Notes: generated from the letters alone by a model not told the origin. Positions 43,099 through 53,288 are shown, counted from the stretch's first letter. The stretch is 64,000 bases of DNA from Bacteriovoracaceae bacterium (GCA_947447665.1 CANFJX010000001.1:147911-211910), one strand, 5' to 3'. Numbers and translations are program-made.

Positions 43099-45471
43099 TT
43101 AGGCGGCGGGTTGGCTGAAAAATGCCTCGGCAGGTTTAATCAGAAAGACGGCTTCGAGCACGTCCTCAACCGTCTCCACCCAAAGGTACGTGAGTTGATC
43201 TCTCACTTCTTTAGGCACCTGCATGAGATCCGGTTCATTTCTTTTTGGTAGAACAATCTTCTTAACACCGCCTCGATGAGCGGCTAGAACTTTTTCCTTA
43301 ATCCCACCTACCGGGAGAACAACTCCCCGAAGGGTGATTTCGCCGGTCATCGCTAACGTCGGTGAAATCGCTTTATTCAGAACCATCGAGGCTAAGGCTA
43401 CAAAAATGGTCACTCCGGCCGAGGGCCCGTCCTTGGGGATCGCACCTGCTGGAACATGAATATGAATGTCATGATTTCCAAAATCAAAATGAATCGGCAA
43501 AAGGCTCGACAACGTCGACCGCGTGAGGCTCAAAGCCAAATGAGCGGACTCCTTCATCACGTCTCCAAGTTGCCCCGTGAGAATTAAATGCCCCTTGCCT
43601 GCAGGCACGGCGGTCACCTCAATGAACAATAAATCGCCGCCCTGAGGAGTCCAGGCCAATCCAGTGGCGATTCCTGGCTTCATGGTCCGTGCCGTCAGCT
43701 CGGGATAGAACTTCTCAGGTCCTAGAACTTCTCTGAGAAAGTCAGCCTGAATTTCGACTCGATGAGTGACCGCTTCATGCTCTTCCAAGCTCAGTACTAC
43801 CTTCTCTGCGACCGCCCGAAAAAGTGCTGCGATCTTTCTTTGAAGTTCCCGAACCCCCGCCTCGCGAGTGTAGTGGGTGATGAGCAATTGTAGGGCATCG
43901 TCTGAAAGCTGAATCTGCTCCTCCCTCAAGCCATGATCTTTTAGAAGCTTTGGAACCAAGTATCTCTTGGCGATCTGTACTTTCTCATAAGAGGTGTAAC
44001 TATTGACTTCAATCACTTCCATTCGATCTCGGAGCGGAGCAGGGATCGTATCAACGACGTTAGCAGTCATGACGAAAAAAACATCCGAAAGGTCAAATGG
44101 GACATCGATGTAATGATCTGTAAAAGCCTTGTTCTGCTCAGGATCAAGTACCTCGAGCATCGCAGAAGATGGATCACCATGATAGTCTGATCGTAATTTA
44201 TCAATCTCATCTAACATCATCAGAGGATTTCGAGATCCTGCCCGCTTGATACTCTGAATAATTCGCCCTGGTAGCGCCCCTACGTAAGTCCGACGATGCC
44301 CACGAATTTCTGCCTCATCACGGACTCCGCCCAGGGAGGTTCTGATAAACTTTCTCCCCAAGGCCCGAGCAATCGACTGCCCCAGAGAAGTCTTCCCCAC
44401 TCCGGGCGGCCCCACCAAGCATAGGATCGGGCCGTGAATGTCATTTTTCAATTTAGCGACCGCCAAAAATTGAAGGATTCTTTTTTTGACCTCTTCTAAA
44501 CCATAGTGATCCTCATCCAAAATAAGCCTGGCCCGCTTGAGATCAATGGGACTTTCTGTCTTTTTGTTCCAAGGTAATGCAGCCATCCACTCGAGATAAG
44601 TGCGCACCACATGAAACTCGGCAGAGGCGACCGGTAGACTTCGCAAGCGCTTCATTTCTTCCTGTACCTGCTGCAGAGCTTCGGGCGGGAGCTGTACATC
44701 TTTGAGTTTCTTTTCAAGCTCGTCGGCTGCATCTTCACCCGGCTCCTCGCCCAGCTCTGAACGGATCGTCTTAAGCTGCTCCCTTAAGATCGCTTCTCTT
44801 TGTGCTTTATTGAGACGGTCGCTCATTTTTTCTCGAATATCGTGCTGAATACTCAGAATCTCTCTTTCCTTATGCATGAAAGTTAGGAGGCTTTCGATTC
44901 TGGACTCAACTAGGACGTTCTCCAAAAACTCTTGTTTTTGAGAGAGAGAAAGATTGAGGTAAGCCGCACAAACATTGGTCAAATAGGCCGAGTCCTCAAT
45001 TCGATCAATCAGTTTAATCAATGACTCGGTAGTCCCAGGAAGCAGCTGAACTACTTCTCGGGCGATTTCCTTCAGGTTGTAAAATAGGGCTTCATTGCGA
45101 GTCGTATCCGGGGAGTGAACATCCGAAAGACTTTCCCCCCGGGCCACCAAGTATCCTCCCGGGTCGAGCCGCAAATCAAAAAGTCTCTCGCGCGCAATCC
45201 CAGTTACGACGATTTGGCGCCCGCCGCTCTCATTCACAGTCGAGGTTTCGATCCGGCAAACAGTTCCGACTTCGTACAGATCCCCCAATCCTGGGTCTTC
45301 AGAAGTCAGCACCCGCTGCGCAACAACGAGAACAAGATCCGAAGTCTCCAAAGCATGTTCAATCGCTTTGATGCTGCGGTCCCGGCCTACAATTAAAGGC
45401 ATTGAGACTCCAGGAAATAATACGGCATTCCTAACAGGAAGAACGGGAAGTATTGACGGAAATTGCTCCAT
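43099..45471 (-). CDS. lon: ATP-dependent protease Lon
   Basis: The 790-residue protein has all three Lon parts. The N-terminal substrate domain (about 1-200, [14 protein letters not shown]) comes first. The AAA+ domain has Walker [17 protein letters not shown] and [14 protein letters not shown]. The C-terminal serine-lysine protease has KDGPSAGVT (catalytic Ser, near 685) and a later [14 protein letters not shown] segment (catalytic Lys). It degrades misfolded and regulatory proteins in the cytoplasm. A TTGAGT box with 18-base spacing to TAACTA lies 31 bases upstream of the ATG, again with almost no leader. Confidence 0.97.
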   Translation of the reverse strand: MEQFPSILPVLPVRNAVLFPGVSMPLIVGRDRSIKAIEHALETSDLVLVVAQRVLTSEDPGLGDLYEVGTVCRIETSTVNESGGRQIVVTGIARERLFDLRLDPGGYLVARGESLSDVHSPDTTRNEALFYNLKEIAREVVQLLPGTTESLIKLIDRIEDSAYLTNVCAAYLNLSLSQKQEFLENVLVESRIESLLTFMHKEREILSIQHDIREKMSDRLNKAQREAILREQLKTIRSELGEEPGEDAADELEKKLKDVQLPPEALQQVQEEMKRLRSLPVASAEFHVVRTYLEWMAALPWNKKTESPIDLKRARLILDEDHYGLEEVKKRILQFLAVAKLKNDIHGPILCLVGPPGVGKTSLGQSIARALGRKFIRTSLGGVRDEAEIRGHRRTYVGALPGRIIQSIKRAGSRNPLMMLDEIDKLRSDYHGDPSSAMLEVLDPEQNKAFTDHYIDVPFDLSDVFFVMTANVVDTIPAPLRDRMEVIEVNSYTSYEKVQIAKRYLVPKLLKDHGLREEQIQLSDDALQLLITHYTREAGVRELQRKIAALFRAVAEKVVLSLEEHEAVTHRVEIQADFLREVLGPEKFYPELTARTMKPGIATGLAWTPQGGDLLFIEVTAVPAGKGHLILTGQLGDVMKESAHLALSLTRSTLSSLLPIHFDFGNHDIHIHVPAGAIPKDGPSAGVTIFVALASMVLNKAISPTLAMTGEITLRGVVLPVGGIKEKVLAAHRGGVKKIVLPKRNEPDLMQVPKEVRDQLTYLWVETVEDVLEAVFLIKPAEAFFSQPAA

Positions 45472-45594
45472 TCTCGTCTAGTTAGCAAACCCTAAGCCGA
45501 GAACTCAAAACGAGCCGCCGCCTCTTCTCGGTGGTCCGATTCATCGCCTCAATCCTATTCTATTTTTGGACGGCCTATGGTATCGCTACGCGCT

Positions 45595-45852
45595 ATGAAT
45601 CCTATTCAACTCAAAGCTCGCCTTGAAGGCCTGAGCCAAGCTACCCAAGTCGAAGTGGTTGACATGACCGGTACTGAGGACCACTATCAAGCCCTCATTA
45701 TTTCCCCTGCTTTTGAGGGCAAGATGATGATCGAGCAACATCGAATGGTCTTTAAGCTAGTGCAATCCGAAGTCGACTCAGGAGAGGTTCATGCCCTCAC
45801 CTTAAAAACCTACACCCCTGAGCAATACGTAAAGTTTAAATCTAAACAATAA
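45595..45852 (+). CDS. BolA-family protein
   Basis: The 85-residue protein matches the BolA/IbaG fold: EVVDMTGTEDHYQALIISPAFEGK (in pieces), an HRMVFKLV helix and VHALTLKTYTPEQY near the end. BolA proteins bind [2Fe-2S] clusters together with monothiol glutaredoxins, and one of these (grxD) follows 19 bases downstream, which makes the assignment firm. I chose the ATG at 45595, which fits IbaG; a longer start at 45577 is possible. It is divergent from lon. Confidence 0.9.
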   Translation: MNPIQLKARLEGLSQATQVEVVDMTGTEDHYQALIISPAFEGKMMIEQHRMVFKLVQSEVDSGEVHALTLKTYTPEQYVKFKSKQ

Positions 45853-45871
45853 ATCCAAAAAGTGAGAAAAT

Positions 45872-46201
45872 ATGAGCAATTCACATCCCCTAATTTCTAA
45901 AGTTGAAGAAACCGTCAACTCCGCCCCAGTGGTCATCTTCATGAAAGGAACCCCACAGTTCCCCCAATGCGGGTTTTCATCCCGTGCATGCCAGGTACTG
46001 AGAGCAGCTGGGGCAGAAAACCTCAAGGGTGTCGACGTGTTGTCTGATGACCCTTTGTGGGAAGCTTTAGAGCAGTTCACTCAGTGGCCTACCGTTCCTC
46101 AGATTTTTATCCATGGAAAATTTGTAGGCGGCTGCGACATTGTGTCTGAAATGTTTGAACGCGGCGAACTCCAAGAACTTCTCGTCCCATCCAAGAACTG
46201 A
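45872..46201 (+). CDS. grxD: Monothiol glutaredoxin (Grx4/GrxD)
   Basis: The 109-residue protein is a monothiol glutaredoxin: VVIFMKGTPQFPQCGFSSRA (residues 20-39) contains the CGFS active site and the preceding KGTP insert of Fe-S-type Grx, followed by WPTVPQIFIHGKFVGGCDI for glutathione binding. It carries and hands over [2Fe-2S] clusters, typically in a complex with BolA, encoded just upstream. The gene is followed by a long perfect-looking hairpin. Confidence 0.96.
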   Translation: MSNSHPLISKVEETVNSAPVVIFMKGTPQFPQCGFSSRACQVLRAAGAENLKGVDVLSDDPLWEALEQFTQWPTVPQIFIHGKFVGGCDIVSEMFERGELQELLVPSKN

Positions 46202-46218
46202 TTTACGGCACTCAAGAC

Positions 46219-46260
46219 GTCAACCCAGTTTCGGCTGATGCGAGCCGAGACTGGGTTGAC
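46219..46260 (+). other. 18-bp inverted repeat between grxD and the receiver-like gene
   Basis: GTCAACCCAGTTTCGGCT (46219-46236), loop gatgcg, AGCCGAGACTGGGTTGAC (46243-46260): 18 pairs with one G-T. No T-tract follows. The right arm's last bases plus the next base form TTGACT, the -35 of a promoter for the next gene. Confidence 0.8.
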
Positions 46261-46283
46261 TCTAAGTCCATTCCGGCTAAACT
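46256..46283 (+). promoter_or_regulatory. Promoter of the membrane receiver-like gene
   Basis: TTGACT (46256-46261), 16-base spacer, TAAACT (46278-46283). A GGGG ribosome site lies nine bases before the ATG at 46305. The -35 sits in the right arm of the inverted repeat, which could therefore be an operator or could link termination to initiation. Confidence 0.5.
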
Positions 46284-46304
46284 AGAAAGCTGGGGTGCTA
46301 ATGA

Positions 46305-47186
46305 ATGGACAAAGAAAAGAAAAAGCTCATTAAAGTCGGCGCTTTTCTCATCCTGTTTCTCATCATCGAAAACTTAGTCTTTTATTGGGTCGTCACAAAA
46401 AAACCTAAATCTGAGCCCTTCCCACTCAAAGCCGGCCAAAAAAGCTCCCTGAACCCCGCAGCAACGCCTTCTCCTAGCTCAAGCCCAGCTCCATCGGCCT
46501 CCCCACTCCGATCACCCACTCCGGCAACTAGCTCCCCTGCTCTACTTGAAACTCATCCAGACCCCAAAATCCCAGTCCCATCCGAGACCTCACAATCGCC
46601 CGCTCAAGAGGATGAAGATAACCTTGGTCTGGCATTCCTCATGGCTATCCTTCTTAATCTGCTGGTCGTCATGGTTTTCTGCTGTCTGGCCTTCCTGGCC
46701 TACCGTTGGTCGATCCGGAGAAAAGCAGTACTCCTCCCACCCACTGATGAGAGTCCTGTGCCCACACCCAAGACCGCAACCCAAGCTTCGGAGCAGGCAG
46801 TGGGGCCGAAACAAAAGCCACTCCCAACCAAAATTTACGTACCTAAACCACTGACTCCACTCACAAAGAGAGCTCCTGTTCATGCAGTTCTCATTGATGA
46901 GGACCCGCTGATCCAGTCACAATGGAAAACCGCCGCTCAGGCAAAACAAAAGGAATTACTCACGTTTCAATCCATTCCCGATTTTATGGAAAAAGCCGAC
47001 GAAATTTCGCTAAAAACGGATATCTTTATCGACTTCACTCTTGGTACAGGGCTCATCGGCGGACCTCGATCAAAGAGGATCTTCGATGCTGGATTTAAAA
47101 GAATTTTCCTCACCACATCAACCCAATTAAATCGCACGATTCCTCCTTGGATATCCATGATCACCTCGAAGAGGCCCCCTTGGTAG
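46305..47186 (+). CDS. Membrane-anchored protein with C-terminal receiver-like domain
   Basis: The 293-residue protein has a first membrane helix (residues 10-30) and a Pro/Ser/Ala-rich periplasmic spacer (about 35-105). A second helix (about 108-133) and a cytoplasmic Pro-rich linker follow. From residue about 190 there is a response-regulator-like domain. VHAVLIDEDPLIQSQW gives the acidic pair, IFIDFTLG the putative phospho-acceptor Asp, and FKRIFLTTS the conserved Ser/Thr, ending KRPPW. Tethering a receiver to the membrane is unusual. No histidine kinase is adjacent. The assignment rests on the pattern, and the domain may be a pseudo-receiver. Confidence 0.6.
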   Translation: MDKEKKKLIKVGAFLILFLIIENLVFYWVVTKKPKSEPFPLKAGQKSSLNPAATPSPSSSPAPSASPLRSPTPATSSPALLETHPDPKIPVPSETSQSPAQEDEDNLGLAFLMAILLNLLVVMVFCCLAFLAYRWSIRRKAVLLPPTDESPVPTPKTATQASEQAVGPKQKPLPTKIYVPKPLTPLTKRAPVHAVLIDEDPLIQSQWKTAAQAKQKELLTFQSIPDFMEKADEISLKTDIFIDFTLGTGLIGGPRSKRIFDAGFKRIFLTTSTQLNRTIPPWISMITSKRPPW

Positions 47187-47193
47187 AGGCCCC

Positions 47194-49926
47194 CTATTGC
47201 ACCGAAAGCGAGGGAACAGCACAGGCACAGCGGACCGTCATGGTGGCGGATCGAATACCATCGCAGTGAATCACTCCCTCGTTACCATCAAAAATACATA
47301 CGGGTTTGCGGGCGCCTGGAAAAACCGTTGCCGACCAAAAAAACCGATTGGCCAAATTAGGTAAGACCTGAGGAACGTACGTTTTTTCGCGAGCTCTAAA
47401 GTCCTCCTGGAGGACTGTCCATTCCTCTCGACTCATCAAATAGCAGCCGAGTATGGGGTGGGTCCGGTGCACCTCTCCGAGGGAGGTAAAATCGTCTGGC
47501 TTGTTCTGGCGGATCGCATCCAACGCAGTCTCTCGATTATTGAACGCCCGCTCGACCGACTTTTGCAACTCAGGGGGGTTAAGTTCGATACATGCCTTCT
47601 GAGCGCCATTGAAATCAACGAACAATTCTTTGCCTCGATCATCCATCAATGGTTCGCCAATGGCCAGGTTATGCCCATAGACGTCTCGCATCCAGCTTCG
47701 ACCCATTTTCTTAGCAGCTCCTAAATACTGAGAACTCACTCGGATGTAGGATACCTCGGGGTTGCCCAGTGGGTGAATCCTGTCACCCTCATAGGGGTGA
47801 TTGGCGTCCGCAAGGGCACTGTAGATCCTCTGTCTCGTGTACAGGTCAGCTTCCTCAGGAAGCTTCGCGCGAATTCGCTCGGCCAAGGGCCTCAGAGCGA
47901 GAGCTTGCTCACGAGGACTAGAAACCACTCTTTTAAACCCCTCCAGCTTCCCATCGTGATGCACTAAGGGCAGAGCATAAATTAAGTTTTCTCTAAGCTG
48001 CAAATCAGAGGCGCCATTTTTCTCTCGTAACTCAAGTGCGTCAAAAGTGCTAGGACTCGCAAACCAAGGAAGTAGAGCGCGCGTCTCAGGCTGACTGATT
48101 TCAATGAGAGTTGCTCCGAGCTGATCTTTCCAAGAACTCTTCGTTTCAGTTAGATCGCTCACAGTAAAGTGCGCCTGCATAAACTCCCAAGAAAACGAGG
48201 GTTTCCCGTTAATATTAAATTTTATATTTATATTAGAATTATTATTTTTTATACTGGACCTGGATGCAGCATCCCCTTTTTCACCATCAATAGACCAACT
48301 CAGCTTTTTCCCTCTAAGTGAAAAAAACCGACAGAGGTGATCAAGCCTTTCTGCTCGATCGCCAGCAGCCGATAACCGATATTTACCCGAAAAAATCAAC
48401 GCATCGATCACTGCCATCATATTATCTACTCCCGAGCTGATTTCGCACTGCGGAGAACCCGAGGGATCCCCAGAAGGTTTAAGATAATGCACTGATGGAC
48501 GCCCTGAGACGACTGCACTCCAATCATCTCGAGCTACCTGAGTCGATGCGCTCGAAGGGTCAGAATACTTCCGGTAAAACTCAAGGAGCTCGGGAGCAGC
48601 CTTATTTTTCTCCCATTGAGTGAGAACCCTTAAATCAAATTTTCCTGTCGCAGGATCATAGAAAATCATATTGAAAAAGTTTCTAAGCGAGGTCTCACCA
48701 CAATCTGAATAAGTTCCAGTTCCCAAACTTTGGTGTTTGGCCTTCGCGTAGGATAAAATCGGAGGAATGAGCTTTGATCGCAAATCCTCCTCCATCCTAG
48801 CAAAGATCAACTGCTCTGGATGAAGAACCCACTGAAGAGCGAATTCTTTTGAAGCTGCTTGAATTTTATCTAGATGATAATCCTCTCTCTTCCATTGATC
48901 CAGAATCCAGGCCCTCTGTTTCTCCGGATGATCCAAAAACTCAGGATCTCTGACCAGCGAGGGCATCCCACGAAATAGTTCGATCAGGTCTGCCTTGCTC
49001 TCGGCCCTTTTGATGAAAAAAGCAAGAAGAGCATGCTCGGGCAGATGTTTTGGATAAACACTAGAGTTCAGTAATGGAGTTGGCACCCGGGACTCTTTGA
49101 GAGCTCCAACCAGGAGCTGCGCGAGATTTCGAAAATCTTTCTCTTTGCCCACACCCTTGATTTTTTTGGCTCCGCTGTCAGTTGATCCCGTAGCCAAAGA
49201 GAAAGATTGGTTAAGAATGATCTGTAGACTAGCAATTTGCTTTCCTAATTGATTGGCCTGCTCAGTGAGATTCCCCTTTTCCTCAACCGAGCATGCTCCC
49301 TTGCGACTCTTTTTATCTAATGTATTTTTTTCAGTGGTTAATCGACCCAACTCCCCCTGCTGCCGCTGGAGCCAGAGAGAACAAGCCCCTGGGTTCAACC
49401 CTTCGTAAAAAATGAGCATCAAATCATTCTCAATCCCTTGCACCTCCTGGGCCTGTGTCCAGGCTGAGTCAGGAACCCGCGAAATTCGCTGCAATACCCG
49501 TCCCATCACCTCGGGTGTAAGGTGAGAGACCGGATCAGAGTCTACTTGGTTGGCCACAAAATTCTCCCCGTCGCGAGAAGGAAATAAACGCTGCAACCAC
49601 TCTGAGTTAAAATCCTGCGGGCAATCGGGATTCTTGGCCACCAGACCTGCGACCTGACGTGCACCATACCTACAAGAATGACCCTCTTTCTTAGCACCGT
49701 AATTCCCTAGGAATCGCCGATTGGCTAGGCCTGCTTTTAATGCAGTATATCCATGAACTGGGGATGCACCAGGATCATCGACGAGCTCAGTGATGCCTTT
49801 GAGATGAAGGTAACTCAGCTCCGCTTGTACAGAGTGAAGCGAGGACGCCGCAAGAAACTGAAGGAGCAAAAAAAGGAGGAATCGAAAACTCTGGTTTGTG
49901 TTTAATTTCAGAAAATTGCAATTCAT
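47194..49926 (-). CDS. Large exported protein of unknown function, 910 aa
   Basis: It has a signal peptide (hydrophobic core FRFLLFLLLQFLAASSLHS, cleavage probably after VQA near residue 35). The mature protein is large, mostly helical and contains scattered Cys. Noticeable segments are a coiled coil near residues 185-240, GTYSDCGETSLRNFFNMIF near 405 (Cys and Glu before an RNFFN helix), a low-complexity Asn/Ile stretch (IKNNNSNINIKFNING) near 565 and a C-terminal region with several Cys. I do not recognise any family. TATCAT lies six bases before the ATG, suggesting a leaderless mRNA. It converges on the receiver-like gene with a seven-base gap. Confidence 0.7.
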   Translation of the reverse strand: MNCNFLKLNTNQSFRFLLFLLLQFLAASSLHSVQAELSYLHLKGITELVDDPGASPVHGYTALKAGLANRRFLGNYGAKKEGHSCRYGARQVAGLVAKNPDCPQDFNSEWLQRLFPSRDGENFVANQVDSDPVSHLTPEVMGRVLQRISRVPDSAWTQAQEVQGIENDLMLIFYEGLNPGACSLWLQRQQGELGRLTTEKNTLDKKSRKGACSVEEKGNLTEQANQLGKQIASLQIILNQSFSLATGSTDSGAKKIKGVGKEKDFRNLAQLLVGALKESRVPTPLLNSSVYPKHLPEHALLAFFIKRAESKADLIELFRGMPSLVRDPEFLDHPEKQRAWILDQWKREDYHLDKIQAASKEFALQWVLHPEQLIFARMEEDLRSKLIPPILSYAKAKHQSLGTGTYSDCGETSLRNFFNMIFYDPATGKFDLRVLTQWEKNKAAPELLEFYRKYSDPSSASTQVARDDWSAVVSGRPSVHYLKPSGDPSGSPQCEISSGVDNMMAVIDALIFSGKYRLSAAGDRAERLDHLCRFFSLRGKKLSWSIDGEKGDAASRSSIKNNNSNINIKFNINGKPSFSWEFMQAHFTVSDLTETKSSWKDQLGATLIEISQPETRALLPWFASPSTFDALELREKNGASDLQLRENLIYALPLVHHDGKLEGFKRVVSSPREQALALRPLAERIRAKLPEEADLYTRQRIYSALADANHPYEGDRIHPLGNPEVSYIRVSSQYLGAAKKMGRSWMRDVYGHNLAIGEPLMDDRGKELFVDFNGAQKACIELNPPELQKSVERAFNNRETALDAIRQNKPDDFTSLGEVHRTHPILGCYLMSREEWTVLQEDFRAREKTYVPQVLPNLANRFFWSATVFPGARKPVCIFDGNEGVIHCDGIRSATMTVRCACAVPSLSVQ

Positions 49927-50069
49927 TTCTCAATGATAAAGCAAAAATGATTCGCAGTATTGCCTCATTTTATAGATCTCTTAATTTTAGAGATTACTTG
50001 AATCAGAGACTGAATTAATTTACGCTCACCGGGCACAGTCAAAGAAGCTTTAACCCAGGAGGAATTCCT

Positions 50070-51593
50070 ATGTCGATCTACCTTCAGCCAAATCAACCAG
50101 GATCAAAAGCAAACTTCAAAAGCCGATACGGTAATTACATTGGCGGAAAGTGGACTACCCCCATCAAAGGGCAGTACTTCAAGAATATTTCCCCTGTCAC
50201 GGGAGAGGAATTCTGCGATATTCCACGATCAACAGCAGAAGACATCGAGGCTGCGCTCGATGCTGCTCATCAAGCAAAAGTCACTTGGGGTAAAACCTCC
50301 TCGGCCGAAAGAGCCATCATTTTAAACCGAATTGCAGATCGTATGGAGGCCAATTTAGAGATGCTCGCGGTAGCGGAGACTTGGGACAACGGCAAACCCA
50401 TTCGTGAAACCCTCGCAGCCGACATCCCACTCGCCATCGATCACTTCCGTTATTTTGCTGGCTGCATTCGAGCACAAGAGGGCGGAATCAGTGAAATCGA
50501 CGAGAACACGATTGCCTATCATTTTCATGAACCACTGGGGGTCGTGGGACAGATTATTCCATGGAATTTCCCTATCTTAATGGCGACCTGGAAGCTCGCA
50601 CCTGCATTAGCCGCGGGAAACTGTGTAGTGATTAAGCCTGCAGAACAAACTCCTTGGAGCATCCTCGTTCTCGCTGAATTAGTAGGCGACTTACTCCCTC
50701 CAGGCGTTCTGAACATTGTGAATGGTTTTGGCGTCGAGGCGGGCAAACCGCTGGCTTCAAGCAAACGAATCTCCAAAATCGCTTTTACAGGGGAAACGAC
50801 CACAGGCCGTTTGATCATGCAATACGCCTCAGAGAATTTAATTCCAGTCACACTAGAGCTGGGAGGAAAATCACCTAACATTTTCTTCGCTGACATCATG
50901 GAATCGAAAGATAGCTTCTTCGAGAAAACCCTCGAAGGCTTCACGATGTTTGCTCTCAACCAGGGAGAGGTCTGTACATGCCCCTCTCGTGCACTGATTG
51001 ATCAAAAAATCTACGCTGAGTTTTTGCCCCAAGCAATCGCCCGAACACAGGCGGTTAAACAAGGAAATCCTCTCGACACAGACACCATGATCGGAGCTCA
51101 AGCTTCCTCCGATCAACTCGAAAAAATTATGTCTTACGTCGATATCGGAAAGAAAGAAGGAGCGAAGATTCTCTTAGGAGGAAAAAGAGCCGAGCTTTCA
51201 GGAAATTTGAAGAACGGGTATTACTTCCAACCAACCATCTTGGAAGGAAACAATAAAATGCGGGTGTTCCAAGAGGAGATCTTTGGTCCAGTCGTCTCAG
51301 TGACAAGTTTCAAAGACGAGGCCCATGCGTTGGAAATCGCCAATGATACTCTCTATGGTCTGGGAGCCGGACTATGGACCAGGCACGTTCACACAGCGTT
51401 TAGAATGGGCCGAGCCATTCAGGCCGGACGAGTTTGGACTAACTGCTACCACCTCTACCCTGCTCACGCCGCCTTTGGTGGATACAAGCAATCCGGAATA
51501 GGCCGAGAAAACCACTCCATGATGCTATCGCACTATCAGCAGACAAAGAATCTCTTGGTCAGCTATGACAAAAATCCCATGGGATTTTTCTAA
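50070..51593 (+). CDS. NAD-dependent aldehyde dehydrogenase (AldA/ExaC group)
   Basis: The 507-residue enzyme oxidises an aldehyde to the acid. [27 protein letters not shown]-like [10 protein letters not shown] and FTGETTTGR are the NAD sites. [10 protein letters not shown] contains the general-base Glu, and [13 protein letters not shown] (near residue 302) the catalytic Cys. The group includes acetaldehyde dehydrogenases of the ExaC/AldB type. A strong AGGAGG precedes the ATG by seven bases. The stop abuts the next start (TAAATG), whose DUF779 product is a usual partner. Confidence 0.94.
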   Translation: MSIYLQPNQPGSKANFKSRYGNYIGGKWTTPIKGQYFKNISPVTGEEFCDIPRSTAEDIEAALDAAHQAKVTWGKTSSAERAIILNRIADRMEANLEMLAVAETWDNGKPIRETLAADIPLAIDHFRYFAGCIRAQEGGISEIDENTIAYHFHEPLGVVGQIIPWNFPILMATWKLAPALAAGNCVVIKPAEQTPWSILVLAELVGDLLPPGVLNIVNGFGVEAGKPLASSKRISKIAFTGETTTGRLIMQYASENLIPVTLELGGKSPNIFFADIMESKDSFFEKTLEGFTMFALNQGEVCTCPSRALIDQKIYAEFLPQAIARTQAVKQGNPLDTDTMIGAQASSDQLEKIMSYVDIGKKEGAKILLGGKRAELSGNLKNGYYFQPTILEGNNKMRVFQEEIFGPVVSVTSFKDEAHALEIANDTLYGLGAGLWTRHVHTAFRMGRAIQAGRVWTNCYHLYPAHAAFGGYKQSGIGRENHSMMLSHYQQTKNLLVSYDKNPMGFF

Positions 51594-51989
51594 ATGCCCC
51601 AAGTCCTTCGCGTCGATGTGACGCCCGAAGCAGCTCGGTGGATTGAAAAACTTCGAAATATCCACGGGCCGCTCCTCTTTCATCAATCGGGGGGCTGCTG
51701 TGATGGCAGCTCTCCGATGTGTTACCCAAGGCATGAGTTTAAAGTTGGACAGCAGGACGTGTATTTAGGGACGATTGCAGAGACTCCTTTTTATATCAGC
51801 GGATCTCAGTTCGAGTATTGGAGTCACACAAAACTACTGATCGATGTCGTCCCCGGTAGAGGAAGTGGCTTTTCTATTGAATCCCCCGAGGGCATTCGGT
51901 TTTTGACTCGCTCTGATATTTTTACCGAAGAAGAGCTTGCCACTCTCGAAACCCAAGGACAACCGTTGCGCGGACCTCAACATCCATAA
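51594..51989 (+). CDS. DUF779 protein, aldehyde-dehydrogenase partner
   Basis: The 131-residue protein matches DUF779: LLFHQSGGCCDGSSPMCYP (residues 27-45, Cys cluster), then VYLGTI, FYISGSQFEYWSHTKL and the RGSGFSIES end. These small proteins are commonly encoded next to AldA/ExaC-type dehydrogenases, as here with no intervening base. The Cys cluster could bind a metal or relay sulfur, but I know of no demonstrated activity. Confidence 0.92.
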   Translation: MPQVLRVDVTPEAARWIEKLRNIHGPLLFHQSGGCCDGSSPMCYPRHEFKVGQQDVYLGTIAETPFYISGSQFEYWSHTKLLIDVVPGRGSGFSIESPEGIRFLTRSDIFTEEELATLETQGQPLRGPQHP

Positions 51990-52064
51990 ATAGACTGATC
52001 CTGATCCAAGTACAGAACTTGCTAAAAGCAGGCAGGTGAGCGGAACCTTGGGTCAGGGTCACTT

Positions 52065-52595
52065 ATGAAAAAAAGTCTCAGCATTCTAGCGCTCCACATC
52101 ACTTTGATTCCAAACGGGTTTGCTTTCGTCGATCCTGCTTTGAGCCCTCCTGTCCAATGTGTGTTAGAGGTGAGTGGCTTCGGCATACCCACCAGGCAGA
52201 AGCTCATTCTCTGCAGCGGCGCAACTACTGACGCTCCCTCCCGGTGCTTTGGATACACTACCGGATCCGTAATGACGACGACCCAGAGATTAAATCTTTG
52301 CCAAGGTGCGACTTCTGACGCTCCTTTTCGATGCTATGAAAATTCTGATGGGCGAGGATTGACGATCGATCAACGAGCTAAGCTTTGCGGTGCAGCACTA
52401 TCCACCAATCCCAACCAATGTTTTGACTCCTCTGGCCTGTTCAATTTGACCAAAGACCAGCGGGTCCTTCTTTGCGCCAATTCAACGACCGATGAACCCA
52501 TTCGCTGCTTTTACAACTCGATTCAACTCGGGCTTTCAGATGATCAAAGAGTGCGACTCTGCACGCAAATTACAACTTCTGGAGCGCAAAGTTAA
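52065..52595 (+). CDS. Exported protein with four to five Cys-containing tandem repeats
   Basis: The 176-residue protein has a signal peptide (SILALHITLIPNGFA, cleavage near residue 20). The mature part is built from units of about 33 residues with the pattern QR-x-x-LC-x-G-A-x-T-D-A-P-x-R-C-F/Y (for example LCQGATSDAPFRCYENS and LCANSTTDEPIRCFYNS), each with two Cys. One unit is variant (LCGAALSTNPNQCF). Regular Cys spacing suggests one disulfide per repeat in an extended surface or secreted protein. The family is not recognised. No strong ribosome site is seen. Confidence 0.72.
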   Translation: MKKSLSILALHITLIPNGFAFVDPALSPPVQCVLEVSGFGIPTRQKLILCSGATTDAPSRCFGYTTGSVMTTTQRLNLCQGATSDAPFRCYENSDGRGLTIDQRAKLCGAALSTNPNQCFDSSGLFNLTKDQRVLLCANSTTDEPIRCFYNSIQLGLSDDQRVRLCTQITTSGAQS

Positions 52596-52604
52596 ACAGT
52601 GGAC

Positions 52605-53288
52605 TCATTTACAGTGAACTCGACCAGAACTTCGCCCCGCAACTCCGACCTTCGGACAATATTGCTTCACGGGGCACTCATCACAGAGTGCCTTCCTGGC
52701 GGTACAAATCTTTCTCCCATGAGCAATCAGCAGATGAGCGTACTCCGTCCAATTTTCCTTCGGTACGATTTTCACGAGCTCTAACTCAACCTTCGCTGGG
52801 TCGGAAGATTGAGTAAATCCCATTCGTCTACTCAGTCGTCCCACATGGGTATCAACGACGAGACTCGGTACGCCAAACCCCACGCCTAAAACTACGTTAG
52901 CCGTTTTCCGACCGACTCCCCGGAGCTTCACTAGATCGTCCAAATTTCTTGGGACTTGACCGCCGTGATGAGCGACCAAAAGCCGAGAAGTTTCATAAAG
53001 TGCTTTGGACTTATTATTAAAAAAATTAACCGAACGGATGAGGTGACGAATTTCCTCCAACTTTCCGTGCGCCATCGCTTCAGCGTCAGGAAACACCCTG
53101 AACAACTCAGGCGTTACTTGATTCACTCTCTCGTCAGTGCACTGAGCCGAAAGCATCACGGCCACCAAGAGTTGAAATGGAGTCTCGAATTTCAAGCTAC
53201 ATTCTGCCTCAGGATACTCGCGCCACAGGACTTTGAGAATCTCCTGCATCCTTCGCTTCACTGCAGCACTCACTGGCGCCGAAGCCAT
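52605..53288 (-). CDS. nth: Endonuclease III (DNA glycosylase/AP lyase)
   Basis: The 227-residue enzyme removes oxidised pyrimidines. LVKLRGVGRKTANVVLGVGFG (in pieces) is the helix-hairpin-helix with the catalytic Lys, followed by VVDTHVGRLSRRMG with the catalytic Asp. The Fe-S cluster ligands C-x6-C-x2-C-x5-C are at CTARKALCDECPVKQYC. Its start overlaps the end of the PolX-like gene by 19 bases, a repair-gene operon. Confidence 0.95.
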   Translation of the reverse strand: MASAPVSAAVKRRMQEILKVLWREYPEAECSLKFETPFQLLVAVMLSAQCTDERVNQVTPELFRVFPDAEAMAHGKLEEIRHLIRSVNFFNNKSKALYETSRLLVAHHGGQVPRNLDDLVKLRGVGRKTANVVLGVGFGVPSLVVDTHVGRLSRRMGFTQSSDPAKVELELVKIVPKENWTEYAHLLIAHGRKICTARKALCDECPVKQYCPKVGVAGRSSGRVHCK

